In this document: positions 1 through 6,195 of the stretch, one piece after another
Position numbering within the stretch: the stretch's first letter is position 1
Layout of the letters: the number at the start of each line of letters is the position of its first letter
Source of the DNA: Leptospira vanthielii serovar Holland str. Waz Holland = ATCC 700522
Lineage (GTDB): Bacteria > Spirochaetota > Leptospiria > Leptospirales > Leptospiraceae
DNA length: 10,603 bases
Reading direction: 5' to 3'
NCBI RefSeq assembly: GCF_000332455.1
Contig: NZ_AOGY02000067.1
Span: forward strand, 1-10,603
Made by a program: the position numbers and the translations under genes
The notes under the pieces: model-generated
Told to the model about the DNA's origin: nothing
Seen by the model: only the letters and a program-made list of their open reading frames with translations
Databases searched by the model: none

Positions 1-95
1 ACAAGTAACAAGTACGACCCCTTTCCATTCTGTACTTAATTTTTCTCTCACAAGTCCATCTTGAAAAAAGCAAAAAATCCCGATAGTTTTATTGA

Positions 96-398
96 ATGAA
101 ACTAACTTTGACTTTGGGAACCTTTGTGTTTTTTGGTTTTGTCCTTTGGGCAGAGCCTGCAGAGGAACTATCCAAACCTTTTTTGCGAGTGTTCCCAAGT
201 TTTCGGCCAGAAGAATGCGAAGACTGGGCCATTCGGCCTTTTATCTGCAAACAATGTTTAAGAGAAGGGAAACGATATGCGCAGGAAATTCGGTTTTTTG
301 AAGATGGTCCTTATCGGACTCACGGCTGTTATGCAGAACCTGGGGGTTTTGAAAGTTTAGAGAGTGAAACAAAAACCGGGAATGTACATCCCCGGTAG
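96..398 (+). CDS. Small secreted cysteine-containing protein, function unknown
   Basis: The ORF encodes 100 residues. The first 19 or so (MKLTLTLGTFVFFGFVLWA, then EPAEE) read as an export signal with a Lys at position 2, a hydrophobic core, and a small residue at the probable cleavage site. The mature part contains four cysteines, including a CxxC pair in FICKQC, and ends in a polar tail. There is no lipobox cysteine, so a periplasmic or secreted product is more likely than a lipoprotein. I do not recognise the family. No good Shine-Dalgarno precedes the ATG. A TTGAAA at 61-66 with only a weak -10 (TAGTTT at 84-89) would place transcription start almost at the ATG, so a leaderless message is possible. 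An overlapping ORF starting at 92 in another frame lacks protein-like features. The short length, missing ribosome site and decayed neighbours keep confidence moderate. Confidence 0.5.
   Translation: MKLTLTLGTFVFFGFVLWAEPAEELSKPFLRVFPSFRPEECEDWAIRPFICKQCLREGKRYAQEIRFFEDGPYRTHGCYAEPGGFESLESETKTGNVHPR
375..396. promoter_or_regulatory. 22-bp near-perfect palindrome at the 3' end of the secreted-protein ORF
   Basis: Arms ACCGGG (375-380) and CCCGGT (391-396) flank a core that contains the self-complementary ATGTACAT. Only one symmetric base pair breaks the dyad. It overlaps the last codons and stop of the 96-398 ORF and lies just beyond the 3' end of the opposing lipoprotein remnant. No T-run follows on either strand, so a normal intrinsic terminator is unlikely. 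It could be an RNA-stabilising hairpin or a protein-binding dyad. The role is inferred only. Confidence 0.35.
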
Positions 399-413
399 GA
401 TCTATACGTGGCG

Positions 414-694
414 TTATTTTTTTACACAACCCATAATGCCAGCTAAACCTGGTGCATTTTTCAAACAGTTAGGATCAAATTTTCCTTCCATACACTGATC
501 GATCATTTTTTGTTTACCTTGTTGTAATCCTGCGAGAACTGGTGCTGCCGTCTGGATTTCTTTTTAGCTTCTTCTTCGATTTGAGTGAACGTGCTAGCGA
601 GAGCAGACTCACACTCTTCTTGGGTATACACTTTAGATTTACAATTAGCCAAGAAAAGCCCGAGAGCGAGCGCCAAAATGAGGGATTTTTTCAT
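414..694 (-). pseudogene. Small cysteine-rich lipoprotein gene, broken by one frameshift
   Basis: The reading frame begins MKKSLILALALGLFLANC, a lipoprotein signal with lipidation Cys18 and a relaxed spirochaetal lipobox (L-A-N-C). A good ribosome site (GGAG, 6-8 bases upstream on the - strand) supports the start at 694. As given, the frame stops at 503 after a basic tail that does not look like a protein. Adding one T to the T5 run at 561-565 (A5 on the coding strand) joins it to an open frame reading EIQTAAPVLAGLQQGKQK and continuing to ...LAGIMGCVKK, with stop at 414-416. The restored product is 93 residues with four further cysteines after the lipidated one, so it is probably a small disulfide-bonded outer lipoprotein. 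This looks like one of the small paralogous lipoproteins of Leptospira (recollection, not a search). The defect is either a real mutation or a homopolymer sequencing error. A copy of ATACGTGG lies across the end of the frame (404-411). Confidence 0.75.
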
Positions 695-759
695 GAAAAA
701 CTCCGATACATAGATTTCATGATAGCTTCTTTTTTAGAAAGGGATTTGAAAACAAAAAA

Positions 760-1106
760 ATGATCCACCATATTGCCATAGGTACGCCCCATCCTTCCCA
801 TTTAGCCAGATTTTACCTTCAAATTCCTATACGTGGCGTAAAAAATTCAGGAATTCTATTATGAATCAGGAGAGGTCCGTTCCGTTTGGATTGGGTTCGG
901 TCCAGTCATTCTTATGTTAGAGAAGGAGAAAACAGTCCCCGCGTGCTCTTGTTTTTTCTTTTTCAGAAAGTGATCGATCCGAATGGATCCAGTTTTTAAA
1001 CCATGTTACGATTCAAAACCGAACTGATTACACCGCATACTTTTTGGACATTGATGGGAATCTTTTAGGAGTAAGTCAATATCCAGAAAAACTAGGAACC
1101 TTTTAG
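760..1106 (+). pseudogene. VOC (glyoxalase/bleomycin-resistance) superfamily gene, frameshifted
   Basis: Translation starts MIHHIAIGTPHPSHLARFYL, the typical first strand and helix of a VOC domain with the metal-ligand His near the N-terminus. The frame is lost at an A6 run (840-845). Removing one A leads to IQEFYYESGEVRSVWIGFG and then VILMLEKEKTVP. A second loss occurs at the C4 run 937-940; removing one C continues RALVFSFSESDRSEW and then TAYFLDIDGNLLGVSQYPEK, ending at TAG 1104-1106. The YFLDIDGN block is the classic C-terminal VOC signature. The restored product would be about 115 residues, a single-domain metal-dependent VOC enzyme with unknown substrate. Two extra residues (IR) after FYLQIP come from the ATACGT motif at 829-834. 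The gene is divergent from the broken lipoprotein, with 65 bp between the starts. As given, it cannot make an intact protein. Confidence 0.75.
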
Positions 1107-1108
1107 AA

Positions 1109-1280
1109 ATGAGTTGAGAAAACCTTTCAATTTACTCCGAGAGATCATAAGCATTTCCAATGGTTCGCAAGTTTTATCAGAACCATCGGGAACATACGTG
1201 GCGTCAATTCACTTCGCATGACAGGAATTAGTTCTAAGTTACGAGAGATTTTATTAAAATTCAACCTATACGTGGATTAA
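1109..1280 (+). pseudogene. Coding remnant downstream of the VOC gene, unknown family
   Basis: An ATG two bases after the VOC stop is followed by a stop (ATG AGT TGA). Dropping one T of 1114-1115 opens a frame reading MSEKTFQFTPRDHKHFQWFA, later SLRMTGISSKLREILLKF, with stop TAA at 1278-1280. The composition (amphipathic helices, normal Leptospira-like codons) looks protein-like, but I do not recognise a family. Two ATACGTGG copies lie inside it (1194 and 1268). Both hexamer insertions keep the frame, adding IR in mid-protein and YV just before the stop. The close spacing suggests it was once co-transcribed with the VOC gene. An alternative TTG-started frame through 1116-1220 is less convincing. 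Confidence 0.35.
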
Positions 1281-1304
1281 TGAAACATCAGATTGCCACT
1301 TTCA

Positions 1305-1457
1305 ATGAGTATTAACAAAGACGATACACAATGGTACGGAAATGCCAGAGAAGAAAGTAATACGTGGAGTCTTTCCAAGCGACTGCATAAGCCCAAAGGA
1401 GACCACCCGTTTGGAACTTGGAAAGACTGTGTCTGGTCGGTTTTGCAACAAAGCTAG
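1305..1457 (+). CDS. Possible small ORF or coding remnant, unknown function
   Basis: ATG at 1305 opens a 50-residue frame, MSINKDDTQWYGNAREESNT followed by WSLSKRLHKPKGDHPFGTWK and DCVWSVLQQS, ending at TAG 1455-1457. The high Trp, Lys and Gly content and the protein-like run HKPKGDHPFGTWKDC suggest a true coding segment rather than noise. The ATACGTGG copy at 1360 lies inside it and keeps the frame. A single added base near 1454 would join it to an open frame running on to about 1595, so it may be the front of a longer broken gene. No ribosome site is visible. A competing ORF on the same strand (1342-1548) is richer in Pro and Cys and looks less natural. Confidence 0.3.
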   Translation: MSINKDDTQWYGNAREESNTWSLSKRLHKPKGDHPFGTWKDCVWSVLQQS

Positions 1458-1630
1458 AGGCGTTATTGCCCAGCCACCTCGCGAGTCAAAAATCTTTTGT
1501 TGTAACAACTACTATCCAATTAGACCACCTCCTTTGCTCATACCTTAGCTATGCCTTTTCTAGTACTAGAAAGAAAAAACGTCAAGAAAACATTTGATCA
1601 AAACTAAAAATAAAAGAAGATAGCGTAACC
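1458..1630 (+). other. Leader region upstream of the M61 peptidase gene
   Basis: This stretch holds no convincing complete gene. It contains a short dyad (GTTGT-A-ACAAC near 1498-1508), a 16-bp palindrome described separately, and an A-rich run up to the peptidase start with a weak ribosome site (GAAGA at 1616-1620, ten bases before the ATG). I could not place a convincing -35/-10 pair. Confidence 0.4.
1557..1572. promoter_or_regulatory. 16-bp perfect palindrome upstream of the M61-corA unit
   Basis: TTTCTAGTACTAGAAA is fully self-complementary and lies 58 bp before the peptidase ATG. The A-run after it is on the wrong strand for a terminator of upstream + strand genes. In the opposite sense it would be followed by few T residues. 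An operator-like dyad for a dimeric regulator is the more likely reading, but this is inference from symmetry and position only. Confidence 0.4.
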
Positions 1631-3409
1631 ATGGCAAAAGAACAAGAGGAAAAAACATTAGACAGGGCCGAACAGTCTAACTCGCTCCAGTTGGATTTCG
1701 AAGTTTCTATTTTTGATCTCTTCAAACATTACTTCCACGTTAGGCTCCGGGTCAAAACAGACCAATCGGAGATGACTTTTTGTTTGCCCAGTTGGACCCC
1801 AGGTTCTTACATGATCCGGGACTACGGAACCCACCTACATAAGTTCGAAGTAAAAAACTCGAAAACAGGAGAAACAGTTCCTTGGGAAATGGTGGACCTA
1901 CACCGTTGGAAATTAAAAAATTTACCCTCCGAATTCGATATTTCCTATATCATTTATGCCTTTGAAGACTTTACTGTAAGGACAAATTATTTAGAAACAG
2001 AGTTTGGGTTTATCAATTCCCCTGCTTTGTTTTTATACCCGGAAGGGAAACTAGAACAATCTTCCAAGATTCAGTTCCAAGTATCCAATCATTTTCCTTT
2101 TGTATATTCGAGTTTAACACGTAGCGAAGAAGACAATCATTTGTTTTTAGCAGAAAATTTTGATGAACTATTCGATTCCCCATTCCACCTAAGCAAACAA
2201 AATTCTGTATTTTTTACAGCAGGAACCACCAAACATGAATTACTTGTGGAAGGAGATGTAACTTTTGATTTTAAAACAAAGTTAGCATTAGATCTAAAAC
2301 GAATTACTGAAACACAAATTGAATGGATGATGGACTCACCCAATCCCTACTACTTATTTGTTCTCAATTTGAGTTTGCCTGCTTATGGTGGGCTAGAACA
2401 TAGAGCTTCTAGCATCAATTATTTCAATCCAGAACTGATTTATGATGAGGAAGAGTATAAAAAGTTACTCGAACTTTTATCCCATGAATACTTTCATCTT
2501 TGGAATATCAAACGGATCAGGCCCATCGCTCTTGGTCCCTTTGACTACCAAAAACCTAACCTAACACGCGAATTGTGGATTGCAGAAGGATTCACCAGTT
2601 TTTATGATGCCTACTTTCTCTACCACTCCGGATTTCTCTCCAAAGAAGAATACTTATCCAAACTCCAATCGGATATTTTTTCTTTGGAAGACAATGAAGC
2701 TGATTTTTGGATGAGTTTAGAAGAATCCTCTTTTACTGCTTGGACCAAATATTATAAAAGAAATGGAAACAGTCATAATATCACAGTCTCTTATTATACC
2801 AAAGGTGGCGTTATTGCCTTATGTATGAATTTATTTTTACTCAAAGAATCAAAAGAGAAAAAAACAATTCGTCATGTGTTCCAAAGTTTAAACGAAATAT
2901 TTGTTAAAACAAAAAATAGAGGGTTCACCAAACAAGAGTTTTTTGATACAGTAAAGGATGTAACGGGAGTAGATCTTAAAACAGAGTTCAATCAATACCT
3001 AGAATATCCAAAACCAATCCCTGTGGACTATTATTTAGATATCATCGGAATCCAAAGAATTCAAACCGATTTGGTCGGTGACACCGGATTCAAAACAAAG
3101 GAAAAAAATGGGAACCTTTACATCCAAAAACTCCTTCATAAATCCGACATGGACTCCTTTGATTTGATGTTAGATGATGAAATCCTTGCCATCAATGGGA
3201 AACGAGCCACCACAAATTCCCTGCAGAAATTGGAGAAAAATCTAGGGTCTGGTGAAAAATTCCACCTCATCCTCTCCCGTGCTGGGAAAATCAAAGAATC
3301 TATGATTACCGCTTCTGGGTATTACAAAACAAGAAAATTTGTGATAGCAGAAGACACCTCTGATGACAGAAAAGAACTACGAGAATTTTTCCTAAGGAAT
3401 ATTGTGTAA
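1631..3409 (+). CDS. M61-family metallopeptidase (glycyl aminopeptidase-like) with C-terminal PDZ domain
   Basis: The product is 592 residues, the usual size for M61 peptidases, which are zinc aminopeptidases built on a thermolysin-like fold. The N-terminal beta-rich domain contains PSWTPGSYMIRDY (about 53-65), a conserved M61 block. The exopeptidase motif GGLEH is at 253-257. The zinc site is HEYFH at 285-289 (His285, Glu286, His289), with the third ligand Glu319 in LWIAEG. SYYTKGG at 387-393 supplies the conserved catalytic-tyrosine region. A PDZ-like domain covers roughly 470-565 (DDEILAINGKRA is its typical core). No signal peptide or membrane segment is seen, so it is probably cytoplasmic and acts in peptide turnover. 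The ATG at 1631 gives a normal N-terminus, although the ribosome site is weak. Its stop codon abuts the corA ATG, so the two genes should be translationally coupled. Exact substrate preference cannot be read from sequence. Confidence 0.93.
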   Translation: MAKEQEEKTLDRAEQSNSLQLDFEVSIFDLFKHYFHVRLRVKTDQSEMTFCLPSWTPGSYMIRDYGTHLHKFEVKNSKTGETVPWEMVDLHRWKLKNLPSEFDISYIIYAFEDFTVRTNYLETEFGFINSPALFLYPEGKLEQSSKIQFQVSNHFPFVYSSLTRSEEDNHLFLAENFDELFDSPFHLSKQNSVFFTAGTTKHELLVEGDVTFDFKTKLALDLKRITETQIEWMMDSPNPYYLFVLNLSLPAYGGLEHRASSINYFNPELIYDEEEYKKLLELLSHEYFHLWNIKRIRPIALGPFDYQKPNLTRELWIAEGFTSFYDAYFLYHSGFLSKEEYLSKLQSDIFSLEDNEADFWMSLEESSFTAWTKYYKRNGNSHNITVSYYTKGGVIALCMNLFLLKESKEKKTIRHVFQSLNEIFVKTKNRGFTKQEFFDTVKDVTGVDLKTEFNQYLEYPKPIPVDYYLDIIGIQRIQTDLVGDTGFKTKEKNGNLYIQKLLHKSDMDSFDLMLDDEILAINGKRATTNSLQKLEKNLGSGEKFHLILSRAGKIKESMITASGYYKTRKFVIAEDTSDDRKELREFFLRNIV

Positions 3410-4369
3410 ATGCCAGCTCTTTTTAATTATATTTTAACTCCATCCAGTAAAGATGAAGTGCTTCTCGACAGGCCTCTCCCTCTCTCCCACAGACATCCCA
3501 AACATTGGATCCACATCACAGCAGAGAATGAAGAAAAACTGATGTTTCTCTTTCAAAAACATGATATCCACCAACTAACCATTGAGGACATTCTAAACCC
3601 CAATAGCCGGATCAAACTAGAGATTTTCCCCAATTATATATTTTTTGTTTTTCGTGGTTTCCATTTTGAGAGGAACCAACTCACACAAAAAAACTTTAAC
3701 TTCATCCTAACACCAAACCAGATCATCTCTCTAACACTTGACTACCGTGATAGTATTGGTGACATCATCGACCAGTGGAAGGTGAATAATAAAATTTTGG
3801 CTCGCGGATATGAATTTATTGTTCACAAAATTTTGGATATAGAAACAGACCATACACTTGCTATCACTCAGAAAATAGAAGAGAGGATTGAACATTTTGA
3901 AGAACAAATTTTTGGGAATGCAAAGTCTTTAGACATCAGTAATGTTTATAGTTTGAGATCAAGTCTTCTATCGATCAAAAAAGGAATGCTTCAAAATAAA
4001 GAAGTTTTGGAAGATTTAGAAAAAATCAAAAATAGTTTTTTTAGTGATGAGGCCGATGCATTCTTTCGAGATGTAAGAGACCATTCTCTTCGTATCTTAG
4101 AACAAGTGGATAGTAATATCGAATCTATATCCTCAGCTCTCGAAGCCCATATTGCCATTTCCACCCGTAAAACCAATGAAATTATGAAGATCCTCACCAT
4201 CATGACTGCCATCATGTTACCCATGTCTCTTGTGGCTGGGATTTATGGGATGAACTTCCGTCATATGCCCACTCTCGAATGGGAGTATGGGTTTATCACA
4301 GCTCTCGGAGCCATGGGTTTTTTAGGAATTTTGATGTTACTTTATTTTAGAATCAAACGTTGGTATTAA
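3410..4369 (+). CDS. corA: CorA-family Mg2+/divalent metal ion transporter
   Basis: The product is 319 residues, typical of CorA. It has a large acidic and helical cytoplasmic N-terminal part (1 to about 258) followed by two C-terminal membrane segments (about 261-281 and 295-314) and a short basic tail (RIKRWY). The signature GMN is at 280-282 in GIYGMNF, at the end of the first membrane helix, where it forms the selectivity filter in the homopentameric channel. The periplasmic loop is RHMPTLEWEYG. CorA proteins carry Mg2+, and also Co2+ or Ni2+, into the cell; some relatives (ZntB) move Zn2+, and the sequence alone does not fix the ion. The start codon directly follows the peptidase stop (TAAATG), so the genes are probably one transcript. 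The gene ends 2 bp from the convergent 606-residue gene, leaving no intergenic terminator. Confidence 0.93.
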   Translation: MPALFNYILTPSSKDEVLLDRPLPLSHRHPKHWIHITAENEEKLMFLFQKHDIHQLTIEDILNPNSRIKLEIFPNYIFFVFRGFHFERNQLTQKNFNFILTPNQIISLTLDYRDSIGDIIDQWKVNNKILARGYEFIVHKILDIETDHTLAITQKIEERIEHFEEQIFGNAKSLDISNVYSLRSSLLSIKKGMLQNKEVLEDLEKIKNSFFSDEADAFFRDVRDHSLRILEQVDSNIESISSALEAHIAISTRKTNEIMKILTIMTAIMLPMSLVAGIYGMNFRHMPTLEWEYGFITALGAMGFLGILMLLYFRIKRWY

Positions 4370-4371
4370 TT

Positions 4372-6192
4372 CTAAATCAAACCACGAATCTGGACAAGTA
4401 ACTCTGGATCTTCTACAGGCGGATCTATTTCTCCCCTTGTCCACTGATTAAAAAGGTCCTTCAAACGTTTGTTAAGCGAATCAAATTCAGGGGAATTTGG
4501 AAATAAAATGACAGAATTTGGTTTTACTGTTTTTCCTGTTGTGGATACAAAAGCAAAATCTGGGATCATTTTTTCTAAAGTCTCTGCAGAAAATGCAGGA
4601 AAGTTAGAGCCGAGCCAATCTACAGAAGGCAAACAGTTCTTTTGAAAATAAGCATCGCTGAGGGCCGAAACAAGAGCTCTTTTTAGTTGTTGTTTTTTCT
4701 CCTTTTCAAGTCGTTCTTCTCTTTCTCTAAGTTTCTTTTTAAAGAAATTTTCCCTACGTTTTTGATACAAAAATTGGCGGTCCATCTGCGAGTATGTAAG
4801 TATCGATTTTGCTTTCGCATAACCAGAATTAACGACAGGAGTGACACCTAAAAAGTAAAAAAGTTTATAAAACCAAGGGATGTATTTAAAATAAACAGAC
4901 TGGAGATTTTTACCGTATGTTTTTACAAACTCATCATCTTTAAAAATAGGTTTTAGTTCTTTTTCATTTAATTCAATGATGGCCTTCAAATACAAAATAT
5001 GTTCTGTTGTGAACCTATAATTTTGAAAGATTAAGTGGTTAATGTCTTTGATATTGTTTTGGTTGTTATTCACAAAGATGGCAATTTTTGCATCTTGGTC
5101 ATGCCATTCTGCGGAAAGAACTTTTGGATTTTTTCTCAAAAGATCAACGATGATGGTATCATGTTCGTTGTCTTTTTCCAAATTAATTCGAAGAAGTCTA
5201 GAATCAAAGTCAAACTGGCTATCCAACATCTTCATATAAACTTTAAGAAGTCGGTCCACTTCTCGTTTTTTTTCAAGTTCTGCATATTTGGCCGCCATCT
5301 CAGCCACTTTTCGCAAATTATGAATTAAAGGATAAAAACCGTTTTCTTTCAGAATCTCTTTAAATCCATACAACATATCAATTTTTGAACGGATTAAATC
5401 AATTTCGCTAGGTTCGGTATTCCCACTTACAGGTGTCGTTGAATGGATCCGATCAAAAGCCAATCGAATTTCGGTATCAAATGCTTTTGCCAAAGGTTCC
5501 ACTTTGGTCATCAAATACTCATTGGCAATATGCAAAAAACTAGCAGCTTCCGACTCTGGTAAAGAATAGAACCCTACATGGGGTAACACAATGATTCGCG
5601 GGTCGGCTTCCAATTCATCAATCATGAGTCCACGAGATCGTTTTAACATTTCCGCTGACGGTTGTAAGGGGAACTGTTTTGGTTCCAACAACCGATCTAA
5701 CTCATCACCTGTTCCCTTCTCTTCTTTATAATCAATGTCTGCAAGTTTGTTAAGGACAGTACGCCATGTATCTTCTGTTAAAATACGTTTGGCTTGTATG
5801 TATTGGAATAGATGTTCGGTAGATCTTGAGATAAGCAATTTATAAGGTTCTTCTAAAGGCATTCCCCCAGGAAGTCCCACAAGAAAGGGTACAAAACGTA
5901 ACTCCCCCACATCGGCATCAAATTTAATTTCAAAAAGTTGCGTGGTTAGTCCATAATCAATGAGTTGCCACAATGCATCCAAAGCAGTTTCACGATCCAT
6001 TTTTAGTTTTTCAAAATTGGAATCTGTCGGGCGAAATAAATGTCCTGCTTCAATGTTTTCACGAGAACTTTGGACCTCCACTGTTTTCATAATAGACAAA
6101 GCTTCTTTTTGTAGGATGATCCCTGAAGACCTACCTAACGTCTCTTTGGTTGTCAGTTGTAAAAAATGATCGTGCGGAGGTGATATTCTCAT
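4372..6192 (-). CDS. Large hypothetical protein (606 residues) with a basic coiled-coil segment
   Basis: I do not recognise a family. The protein has no signal peptide. An N-terminal half rich in mixed alpha/beta sequence includes FVPFLVGLPGGMPLEEPYK (about 100-118). Residues 260-330 look helical. A hydrophobic, aromatic stretch YFKYIPWFYKLFYFLGV at about 434-450 may be amphipathic or membrane-associated. Residues about 470-506 are a strongly charged predicted coiled coil (KKKLREREERLEKEKKQQLK). The C-terminal 90 residues contain another globular block. The start at 6192 lies 3 bp after the upstream SDR stop, which suggests translational coupling as the last gene of the efp operon, although no clear ribosome site is visible. 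Met35 (MKTVEV) is an alternative start. An ordinary soluble or peripheral membrane protein is most likely. The operon position alone gives no firm function. Confidence 0.8.
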   Translation of the reverse strand: MRISPPHDHFLQLTTKETLGRSSGIILQKEALSIMKTVEVQSSRENIEAGHLFRPTDSNFEKLKMDRETALDALWQLIDYGLTTQLFEIKFDADVGELRFVPFLVGLPGGMPLEEPYKLLISRSTEHLFQYIQAKRILTEDTWRTVLNKLADIDYKEEKGTGDELDRLLEPKQFPLQPSAEMLKRSRGLMIDELEADPRIIVLPHVGFYSLPESEAASFLHIANEYLMTKVEPLAKAFDTEIRLAFDRIHSTTPVSGNTEPSEIDLIRSKIDMLYGFKEILKENGFYPLIHNLRKVAEMAAKYAELEKKREVDRLLKVYMKMLDSQFDFDSRLLRINLEKDNEHDTIIVDLLRKNPKVLSAEWHDQDAKIAIFVNNNQNNIKDINHLIFQNYRFTTEHILYLKAIIELNEKELKPIFKDDEFVKTYGKNLQSVYFKYIPWFYKLFYFLGVTPVVNSGYAKAKSILTYSQMDRQFLYQKRRENFFKKKLREREERLEKEKKQQLKRALVSALSDAYFQKNCLPSVDWLGSNFPAFSAETLEKMIPDFAFVSTTGKTVKPNSVILFPNSPEFDSLNKRLKDLFNQWTRGEIDPPVEDPELLVQIRGLI

Positions 6193-6195
6193 ACT

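Larger units (their letters stand above)
404..1367 (+). repeat. Five dispersed copies of ATACGTGG
   Basis: Exact copies start at 404, 829, 1194, 1268 and 1360, all in the same orientation. The first three extend to ATACGTGGCGT, and the fourth and fifth continue GGATT and GGAGT. I found no other copy on either strand in the rest of the window. Removing the six bases ATACGT leaves a sensible reading frame at several sites: in the VOC remnant it restores ...FYLQIP-GVK..., and at 1268 and 1360 the local frame is also kept. This suggests a small insertion or footprint in front of GG rather than a conserved gene motif. The biological identity is unknown. Confidence 0.6.

Noticed and set aside
1..95. 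Short direct repeat ACAAGTA at the window edge as a mobile-element end
   Set aside because: It is only two 7-bp units with no inverted partner or transposase in view, and the edge of the window prevents judgement.
687..700. Palindrome TTTTTCATGAAAAA at the lipoprotein start as an operator
   Set aside because: It is explained by a Met-Lys-Lys start codon context next to T-rich leader sequence, and a simple A/T dyad of this kind is common.
404..1367. The ATACGTGG copies as a CRISPR array
   Set aside because: The repeat unit is only 8-11 bp and the spacing is irregular (about 74 to 425 bp), with coding remnants rather than spacers between copies.
1342..1548. A 68-residue + strand ORF and a matching - strand ORF at 1302-1508
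   Set aside because: Neither has a ribosome site or protein-like pattern. The 1305-1457 frame looks more natural, although all are weak.
400..1630. Integron cassette array with attC sites
   Set aside because: Small genes with a recurring motif suggested cassettes, but I found no paired RYYYAAC/GTTRRRY core sites around long imperfect hairpins, no integrase gene, and the genes do not share one orientation.
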